Assembly: GCA_964549495.1 (NCBI GenBank)
Contig: CAZJWJ010000018.1
Coordinates: forward strand, 1 to 64,000
DNA from: JACKBJ01 sp964549495
GTDB lineage: Bacteria > Chloroflexota > Anaerolineae > Epilineales > Epilineaceae
DNA: 64,000 nt
Direction of reading: 5' to 3'
Shown here: in pieces, positions 52,511-61,017 of the stretch
Position numbering within the stretch: position 1 is the stretch's first letter
How the letters are laid out: every line of letters begins with the position of its first letter
Notes under the pieces: model-generated
Database searches by the model: none
Told to the model about the DNA's origin: nothing
Seen by the model: the letters and a program-made list of their open reading frames with translations, nothing else
Translations under genes and position numbers: made by a program

Positions 52511-53707
52511 ATGTCCGAACAGATCGTCAAGCCGCGCATCCGCGGCTTCGTCTGCACCACGGCCCACCCCGCAGGCTGCGCCGAGATGGTGCGCTGGCAG
52601 GCCGAACAGGCGGCAGATGGCGCTCCGGATCCTCGACCCGGCGGCAAGCTGCTGGTCCTGGGTAGCTCGACCGGTTACGGGCTGGCCAGCCGCATCGCGG
52701 GGGCCTTTCGCTTCGGCATGGACTCGCTGGGCGTCTGCTACGAGCGGCCGCCGACCGATCGGCGCACGGCCTCGGCCGGCTGGTACAACACGCATGCCTT
52801 CCATCGCTTGGCCGAGGAAGCCGGTCTGAAGGCCGAGACCATCAACGGAGATGCCTTCTCCAAGGAGGTCTTGGAGGAGACCGTCGATCGGCTGCGCGCG
52901 GGCCTCGGGCCGGTCGATGTCCTGATCTACAGCCTGGCCGCGCCGCGGCGCGTCGATCCGGAGACGGGCGAGGAGTACCGCTCGGTGCTCAAGACGGTCG
53001 GCGATCCCTACAGCATCCAGTCGATCAACCTCTCCAGCGGCCAGATCGAGCCCTTCGACCTGGAGCCGGCAAGCAGCCAAGAGATCGCCGGCACGGTGGC
53101 GGTGATGGGCGGGGCCGATCTGCGGCGCTGGGTCGACGCCTTGCTCGAGGCCGACATGCTCGCGCCCGGCGCGCGGGTGGTCGCCTACTCCTACCTGGGC
53201 CCCAAGGTCACCTGGCCGGTTTACCGCCACGGCACCATCGGCCGGGCCAAGGCCGATCTGGAGGTGACCTGCGGCGCGCTGAACACGCAGCTGGATCGGG
53301 CCATCGGCGGCAGCTGCCATGTCTCGATCAACAAGTCCATCGTCACCCAGGCATCGTCGGCCATCCCGGCCGTGCCGCTCTACATGAGCCTGCTCTTCGA
53401 CGTGATGAAGCAGGCAGGCACGCACGAGGGCCCGATCGAGCAGGCCGTCCGGCTCTTCGACGCGCACGTCGGCCCGGGCCGCAGCCCGAGCACGGACGAC
53501 GAGGGTCGCATCCGACTGGACGACTTGGAGATGGCGCCCGAGGTCCAGGCCGAGGTGATGCGCCTCTGGGACGCGGTCGACGACGACATGCTGGCCGAGT
53601 CGGGCGCCTTCGAGCGCTTCCAGCGCTACTTCCGCGAGCTCTTCGGCTTCGACGTGCCGGGCGTGGACTACGAGCGCCCGGTCGAGGTGGAGCTGCCCTT
53701 GACATGA
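52511..53707 (+). CDS. fabV: Trans-2-enoyl-ACP/CoA reductase of the FabV/Ter type
   Basis: The 398-residue product matches FabV in length and motifs: KPRIRGFVCTTAHP (7-20), the NADH-binding GSSTGYGLASR (51-61) and the signature Y-x8-K with Tyr238 and Lys247 (YRHGTIGRAK). It reduces the enoyl intermediate in fatty-acid elongation, or crotonyl-CoA if it acts as Ter; sequence alone does not separate these. FabV enzymes are often insensitive to triclosan. GGAGG precedes the ATG. Its stop overlaps an ATG that starts a chain of mini-frames before the next gene. Confidence 0.93.
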   Translation: MSEQIVKPRIRGFVCTTAHPAGCAEMVRWQAEQAADGAPDPRPGGKLLVLGSSTGYGLASRIAGAFRFGMDSLGVCYERPPTDRRTASAGWYNTHAFHRLAEEAGLKAETINGDAFSKEVLEETVDRLRAGLGPVDVLIYSLAAPRRVDPETGEEYRSVLKTVGDPYSIQSINLSSGQIEPFDLEPASSQEIAGTVAVMGGADLRRWVDALLEADMLAPGARVVAYSYLGPKVTWPVYRHGTIGRAKADLEVTCGALNTQLDRAIGGSCHVSINKSIVTQASSAIPAVPLYMSLLFDVMKQAGTHEGPIEQAVRLFDAHVGPGRSPSTDDEGRIRLDDLEMAPEVQAEVMRLWDAVDDDMLAESGAFERFQRYFRELFGFDVPGVDYERPVEVELPLT

Positions 53708-53743
53708 ATAACTCGACATGAGCAGCTCGACATGAGCAGCTCG
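53702..53743 (+). repeat. Three tandem 14-nt repeats that multiply the start codon
   Basis: Copies at 53702-53715, 53716-53729 and 53730-53743 read ACATGAxxAxCTCG; the last two are identical. Each holds ATGA, so ATG codons at 53704 and 53718 open five-codon frames (MNNST and MSSST), each ending in a UGA that overlaps the next ATG. Confidence 0.9.
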
Positions 53744-54910
53744 GCCGAGACGCTCCGCGCGCTCTTCCTACTCGACCCCTCGGTCCGATTCCTCAACCAC
53801 GGTTCCTTCGGCGCCTGCCCGCGGCCGGTGCACGAGGCTCGGCTGGCCTGGCTGGAGGAGATGGAGCGCCAGCCGGTGCTCTTCCTCGCCCGGCGCTACG
53901 CCGAGCTGATGGCCGCGGCCCGCGAGCGACTGGCTCGTTACCTGGGCACGGACCCGCTGAACCTGGTCTGGGTGTCCAATGCCACCACGGGCGTCAACGT
54001 GGTCGCCCGGAGCCTGGCCGGCCAGCTGGGTCCCGGCGACGAGGTGCTGGGCTGCGACCACGAGTACGGGGCCTGCGATCGCACCTGGCGCTTCTTGGCC
54101 GGCCAGCGGGGCTTCGCCTACCGGCAAGCCGAGCTGCCCCTGCCGATCGAGTCCCACCAGGACATCGCCGAGCGCATCTGGTCGCGGGTCGGACCGCAGA
54201 CCCGGCTGATCTTCCTGAGCCACATCAGCTCGCCCACCGGGCTGCGACTGCCCGTCGAGGAGATCTGCCGGCGCGCCCGCGAGGCCGGCATCCCGACGCT
54301 GATCGACGGCGCGCACACGCCGGGTCAGATCGACCTGGATTTGGATGCCCTGGGCGCCGACTTCTACACCGGCAACTGCCACAAATGGCTCTGCGCGCCC
54401 AAGGGCGCCGCCTTCCTCTACGCCCGGCCCGAGGTTCAGGACCAGCTCGAGCCCCTGGTCGTCAGCTGGGGCTACGAGCCGGAGCCGGCCTTCGCCGGCC
54501 CTTCGCCCTTCGTCGACCAGATCGAGTTCCAGGGCACGCGCGACGTCTCGCCCTTCCTGGCGGTGCCGGCGGCCATCGACTTCCAGGCCGAGCACGACTG
54601 GACGGGCGTGCGCCGGCGATGTCACGCGCTCTTGCGTCGAACTCGAGCCCGCCTGCTGGACCTGCCCGGCGTCCGCGCCATCCACCCGGAGGATCCGGAT
54701 TGGCAGGTGCAGATGGAGGCGGTCGAGCTGCCTCCGGGCGTCGACGCGCTCGAGCTGCAGCGCCAGCTCTATGCCGGCTGGCAGGTCGAGCTGCCGGGCA
54801 TCGTCTGGCAGGGACGGCAGCTGATGCGCGTCTCGATTCAGGGCTACAACACCGAAGCCGACGTGGACGCGCTGATCGAGGGGCTCGAGGCCTTGCTGCC
54901 CGCGAGTTGA
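53732..54910 (+). CDS. Class V aminotransferase, isopenicillin-N-epimerase-like
   Basis: The 392-residue PLP enzyme has the FLNHGSFGACP start (20-30), NATTGVN, LIDGAHTPGQIDLDL and the PLP lysine motif YTGNCHKWLCAPKG. This set is typical of the group annotated as isopenicillin N epimerase-like, which includes ergothioneine C-S lyase EgtE and cysteine desulphurase relatives. The substrate cannot be told and no beta-lactam or ergothioneine genes adjoin. The third ATG of the 14-nt repeat array is used because only it continues into the gene. It may be coupled to fabV through the mini-frames. Confidence 0.85.
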   Translation: MSSSAETLRALFLLDPSVRFLNHGSFGACPRPVHEARLAWLEEMERQPVLFLARRYAELMAAARERLARYLGTDPLNLVWVSNATTGVNVVARSLAGQLGPGDEVLGCDHEYGACDRTWRFLAGQRGFAYRQAELPLPIESHQDIAERIWSRVGPQTRLIFLSHISSPTGLRLPVEEICRRAREAGIPTLIDGAHTPGQIDLDLDALGADFYTGNCHKWLCAPKGAAFLYARPEVQDQLEPLVVSWGYEPEPAFAGPSPFVDQIEFQGTRDVSPFLAVPAAIDFQAEHDWTGVRRRCHALLRRTRARLLDLPGVRAIHPEDPDWQVQMEAVELPPGVDALELQRQLYAGWQVELPGIVWQGRQLMRVSIQGYNTEADVDALIEGLEALLPAS

Positions 54911-55004
54911 TCCACCCCGTGGCGCGAACCGCGATCCCGAATCGAAGATCCACGATCGAATGACCGTCGAGCGGAGATCACGAGATTCAAAGAGGAGACC
55001 AACC

Positions 55005-57020
<2,016 letters not shown>

Positions 57021-57064
57021 TCGCAGGTCGCTCGGGACGCGATCATCGTCATCGCTCCGCGCGC

Positions 57065-57496
57065 TCAACCGGCCAGCGGATGCCGCCAGCGCAGCCCTTC
57101 GAATCGCGCGAAGTCGCGATCGGTGGTGATCAGCTCGCAGCCCCATTCGATGGCCAAAGCGGCCAGGTAGGCGTCGGTCACCAGGTTTCCCTTGGCGCCG
57201 GCCTGCCGGCAGAGCCGCTCCAAGATGCCCCAATGTCGCGGGCCGGGCGAGATCCAGAAGGCGTTGCTCGGTACGTGGAGATCCCGACAGAACTCCAGGG
57301 CCTCTTCGATCGGGGTCGCCTTGCGGAAGATCCGGTGGTTGGAGACGATGCGCGCGAATCCGCTCAGCACCAGTCCCGTCAAGGCGTAGGGCTCATCGGA
57401 CTCCATCCGATCGATGAGCCAGCGACGGTAGTCCCGATGCTGCGGTGAGTCGTCCCGATACGCATAGACCAGTACGTTGACGTCGAAGAGCGTCAT
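57065..57496 (-). CDS. vapC: VapC-type PIN-domain toxin
   Basis: The 143-residue PIN ribonuclease has the conserved acidic residues: Asp4 in LFDVNVLVYAY, a central Glu in the EALEF helix, and Asp in VTDAYLAALA and TTDRDF near the C-terminus. Members cleave tRNA or rRNA when freed from their antitoxin. The ATG overlaps the stop of the antitoxin gene (57493-57496), the usual coupled order of antitoxin then toxin. Confidence 0.92.
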   Translation of the reverse strand: MTLFDVNVLVYAYRDDSPQHRDYRRWLIDRMESDEPYALTGLVLSGFARIVSNHRIFRKATPIEEALEFCRDLHVPSNAFWISPGPRHWGILERLCRQAGAKGNLVTDAYLAALAIEWGCELITTDRDFARFEGLRWRHPLAG

Positions 57497-57750
57497 GCTT
57501 CGTCCGGGAACTCGAAATCCTCCATCAGGTCCAGGAGGTCGGCATTGCTGTCCAGGTTGACGCCCGGCATCAGGCCAGAGCCATGAAAGACGGGCAGGTC
57601 GATGGGCGGGCGTTCGGACAGCTCCCGGCGGCGGGCCAGCATCTCGCGCAGCGCGTCCTCGATGACCGCGGTCATGCTGCGGTCGGTCTCGGCCGCCAGG
57701 CGCTTGACCGCCGCCAGCAGGTCGTCGTCGATGCGGATCGTGGTTCTCAT
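57493..57750 (-). CDS. vapB: VapB-type ribbon-helix-helix antitoxin
   Basis: The 85-residue product opens with MRTTIRIDDDLLAAVKRLA, a ribbon-helix-helix DNA-binding domain (about 1-45), followed by an acidic, hydrophobic tail (DLMEDFEFPDE) suited to block the PIN toxin. Ribbon-helix-helix antitoxins repress their own promoter. There is no ribosome-binding site; the -10 element lies 7 nt before the ATG, so the mRNA is probably leaderless. Confidence 0.92.
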   Translation of the reverse strand: MRTTIRIDDDLLAAVKRLAAETDRSMTAVIEDALREMLARRRELSERPPIDLPVFHGSGLMPGVNLDSNADLLDLMEDFEFPDEA

Positions 57751-57757
57751 GCATCAG

Positions 57758-57786
57758 AGCATACCAGCATGTCGTCAAGATGACAA
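57758..57786 (-). promoter_or_regulatory. vapBC promoter
   Basis: On the minus strand TTGTCA (57786-57781) and TATGCT (57763-57758) are separated by 17 bp. An ATGCT-GGT-ATGCT direct repeat overlaps the -10 and is a possible VapB site. Confidence 0.6.
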
Positions 57787-57865
57787 TGCAGTCTGGGGCG
57801 GGTGATTCGGGTGAATCGGATGGATCGCCTCTGCGACAACGCCCGGCTCGGGAGGATCGAGGGAG

Positions 57866-60736
57866 TCACGACCCACCCGATCCTCGCGCCAGCCAGAGCT
57901 CGCGTCCGTCGCTGATCACCTCGATGCGGCCGTGCAGGTCGGTGCGGCGGATCAGGGCCGGCGAAAGGCGCTCCAGCGCGCCCGGATCGGGATGGCCGTA
58001 GCGGTTCTCGACGCCGACCCCGATGATGGCCAGATGCGGCCCGACCGCGGCCACGAAGTCGGGGATGGACGAGCCGCCCGAGCCGTGGTGAGCGACCTTG
58101 AGCAGTTCGGCTCGCAGGGGCGTGCCGGTGGCCAGCAAGGCCTCCTCGGCCTCGGACTCGATGTCGCCGGTGAGCAGCATGCGCAGCCGGCCGTGGCGCA
58201 GCATCATCACCGTCGAGTTGTTGTTGACGTCGGCCTCGCTGCCCGCGAGGCGCGGCTCGGGCGGCCAGATGATGTCGGCCACCACGCCCGCCTCCTCGTC
58301 GAGCACGATGCGGCCGCCGACCGAAGCCCGGATGCGGGTCGCCTCGCTGCCGGCCAGAGCCTCGGCCCAGGCCGCGGCATCCGGCGACTCGGCATCCAGC
58401 TCCGGATCGACGATCCGGGCCACCTCGAAGCGCGAGAGCAGCGCCGGCAGCCCGCCCACATGGTCGCCGTCCGGATGCGTCAGCACCAGGACGTCGATGC
58501 GCCGATCCCAGGGCGGCATCCGCCGGCCCAGGGCATCCAGGAGCGCGCTGGGACTGGGCCCGCCGTCGATCAGCATCCGCCGGCCGTTGGGCGACTCGAC
58601 CAGGATGGCGTCGCCCTGGCCCACATCGAGCTGGTGCAGGTGAAGGAGGCCGTCGGGACGGGCGTAGGCCGCCATCCAGGCCAGGGCGCAGAGGCCGGCC
58701 AGCGGCAGCACCGGCTTCCAGCCGGCGAGCAGCCAGCGCAGCGCGCGGACCAGCGGGCCGGGGGCGCGGGGGATCCGGACATCGGGTGGCGGGAGCCTCC
58801 GGCGCCCGTGAGGCAGGATGGCGGTCCCGGGCTTCGTCGTCTGGTTCCGGTCGCTCGGATCTTCCAGGCCGCTCGACCCGCGCCTAGGCTCCGCGCCAGA
58901 AGCCCGTTCCGGCGCGGGCTCGACGACCGCCACCGTCTCGACCTCGGGCTCTGACTCGGGGGAGGTCGCCCGCATAGCCGCCTGTCGCCGCTCGGAGGCC
59001 GAGCGCGGGTCGTCGCGATCGACCGTCCGCGCTCGAAGATCGATCGGCCTGCGGTCCCTGGCCGCCGTCGATCGCAAGCCCGACAGCAGCGAGCCCGCCC
59101 GACGGCGCAAGCCCGGCTGGAGCCAGGCGGCCAGGGACAGGTAGTAGAGCAGCATGGCCCAGAGCGGCAGCGGCAGGTTCACCGAGGCCAGGGGGAGGGC
59201 GGCGAAGAACTCGACCACGCGGATGGTCCAGGCCAGGGGCAGCCAGGCGAGCAGGCCGAGCAGGCGGCCGAAGGGCGTCCAGAGCATGCCGGCGGTCATG
59301 GCCAGGCCACCCAGGCCCATGACCGCCGGCTGGGCCGGCAGGATCATGAAGTTGGCCGCCAGGCCGGCGATCGAGACCTGGCCCATCTGCCAGGCGATGA
59401 TCGGCCAGGTGGTCAGCTGGGCCGCCAGGGTGACCAGCACCGCCTCCTCGCTCAGCCGCACCGCCGCGCGGGCGCGGCCGCTGGGCATGCTCCGGGCCAG
59501 CCAGGCTTCCAGGCCGCCGGCGAAGCGGGCCGAGAAGGCGATCAGGCCGGCCGTGGCGGCAAAGGAGAGCTGGAAGCCCAGGTCCCAGGCCACATGCGGG
59601 TTCCAGATGCTCATGCCCCAGGCGGCCGCCATCAGGGCCGCGGCGGCGTCGCCGGGCCGGCCCAGCTGACCGGCCAGCACCATCAGGCCGCCCATGATGG
59701 CCGCCCGCACCACCGCTGCGTCTGCCCCGACCAGACTGCTGTAGAGGGCCAGCACGATCAAAATTAAGGGCGCCGCGCGCCGCTGGCCCAGCCAGCGGCC
59801 CAGCGTGGCCATCATCAGCACCACCAGGAGCGAGATGTTCGAACCGGAGATGGCGATGACGTGGGTGGTGCCGGTCAGCTGGAAGGCCTCGTCCACCGCC
59901 CGCGGGATGCGCCGCGCGTCGCCCAGCAGGATGCCGGTGGCCAGGGAGGACTCGGGCTCGGGCAGGGCGGCGGCCAGGGCTGCGCGCCCGCGCTCGCGCA
60001 GGGCGATCAGGAAGCGGCGCAGGGGGTTCCCGCCGCCGCTGTCCAGCGTGACCATCCGCGCCCGGTTGGCGATGGCGAAGATGCCCTTGCGCTCGAGCCA
60101 GGCACCGTAGTCGAAGCCCTCCAGCTCCGGCGCCGACTCGAGCCGGCCCTCCAGGCGGACCCGTTCGCCGTAGCGATGCGGCGGGAAGGGCGGCAGCTGG
60201 ACCAGGATCTTGCCGCGCATGGGTCGCCAGCAGCCGGACGCGCCGCCCGCACAGTCCTCGCGCAGCGCGTCGACGGCCACCCGGTAGTCCGTGCGGCGGT
60301 CGCGCCGATCGGGCTCGGCCACGATGCGCCCGCGCAGCACCATCTCGGGCCCGTCGCGCAGGCTGCTGACGTGGTCGGGTCCGAGCTCGGGCTGGGCCTG
60401 GACGAAGCGGGCCGCGCCGAGCGCCAGGCAGGTCAGGCTCCAGAGCAGCAGGCGCAGCTGACTCGGATCGATCGGCAGCGCTTCGAAGGCCGCCGCGACC
60501 GCGCTGCGCTGGGCAGGTCTCGCGAATCCCGACCGCGGAGCTGGTCGCGGCGCGCCCGGCCCGCCAACCGGTAGGCGCCATGCCGCGACGGCGCAGAGCA
60601 GGCCGGCGAGTGTCGTCGGGAGCAGTGGGGGATCGAAGCGCGCTGCCAGCAGGGTGCCGGCCAGCCAGGCGGTCGAGAGCCAGGCGATGCGGGGGAGGCG
60701 CTGGATGCCACCGACGTCCGGATCGGGCTGGGGCAC
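57866..60736 (-). CDS. comEC: ComEC/Rec2-type DNA uptake channel protein
   Basis: The 956-residue product has an N-terminal membrane region with a DUF4131-type soluble domain (about 115-260), the Competence membrane domain (about 270-545, with GTTHVIAISGSNISLL and a run of helices), a charged linker, one more helix and a metallo-beta-lactamase domain (about 710-956) containing LDVGQGDAIL, LTHPDGDHVGGL and KVAHHGSG. It carries transforming DNA across the membrane and degrades one strand. The GTG at 60736 is preferred because GGAGGAGAGGAG lies just before it; a frame reaching 60853 adds a Pro/Ala/Gly-rich leader without such support. No comEA is adjacent. Confidence 0.93.
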   Translation of the reverse strand: MPQPDPDVGGIQRLPRIAWLSTAWLAGTLLAARFDPPLLPTTLAGLLCAVAAWRLPVGGPGAPRPAPRSGFARPAQRSAVAAAFEALPIDPSQLRLLLWSLTCLALGAARFVQAQPELGPDHVSSLRDGPEMVLRGRIVAEPDRRDRRTDYRVAVDALREDCAGGASGCWRPMRGKILVQLPPFPPHRYGERVRLEGRLESAPELEGFDYGAWLERKGIFAIANRARMVTLDSGGGNPLRRFLIALRERGRAALAAALPEPESSLATGILLGDARRIPRAVDEAFQLTGTTHVIAISGSNISLLVVLMMATLGRWLGQRRAAPLILIVLALYSSLVGADAAVVRAAIMGGLMVLAGQLGRPGDAAAALMAAAWGMSIWNPHVAWDLGFQLSFAATAGLIAFSARFAGGLEAWLARSMPSGRARAAVRLSEEAVLVTLAAQLTTWPIIAWQMGQVSIAGLAANFMILPAQPAVMGLGGLAMTAGMLWTPFGRLLGLLAWLPLAWTIRVVEFFAALPLASVNLPLPLWAMLLYYLSLAAWLQPGLRRRAGSLLSGLRSTAARDRRPIDLRARTVDRDDPRSASERRQAAMRATSPESEPEVETVAVVEPAPERASGAEPRRGSSGLEDPSDRNQTTKPGTAILPHGRRRLPPPDVRIPRAPGPLVRALRWLLAGWKPVLPLAGLCALAWMAAYARPDGLLHLHQLDVGQGDAILVESPNGRRMLIDGGPSPSALLDALGRRMPPWDRRIDVLVLTHPDGDHVGGLPALLSRFEVARIVDPELDAESPDAAAWAEALAGSEATRIRASVGGRIVLDEEAGVVADIIWPPEPRLAGSEADVNNNSTVMMLRHGRLRMLLTGDIESEAEEALLATGTPLRAELLKVAHHGSGGSSIPDFVAAVGPHLAIIGVGVENRYGHPDPGALERLSPALIRRTDLHGRIEVISDGRELWLARGSGGS

Positions 60737-61017
60737 GCTCCTCTCCTCCGCGCTGTGCTGAGCCTTACGTCCTTCCGGCGCCCCGCCGGCCGGGCCTCGA
60801 GGGGCGAGGCGGGCCGGCGGGGCCCCGGGAAGGGGTGCCGCCCGGCCGGCCACCTCGGCCGGGTCGGCGCGGTCGTGCTCGCTTCCGCAGGACGATCACA
60901 CCGCATGCCAACAGCCTAGTCGACGTGGCTCGCCGGCGATAGGGGGCGGGCGACAGCTCCGCGACAGCATTGCGACAGCGATCGGACACACCCGGAGGCG
61001 CGATGAGAAGCCGAGTC
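60737..61017. other. Intergenic region upstream of comEC, nothing recognised
   Basis: This 281-nt stretch separates the end of the peroxidase-like gene from the comEC start. It is extremely GC-rich on the comEC side. The frame of comEC stays open through part of it but shows no conserved motif. No promoter or terminator is convincing. Confidence 0.4.

Noticed and set aside
57751..57865. A further gene between vapB and comEC
   Set aside because: Only 115 nt with the vapBC promoter and no supported frame.
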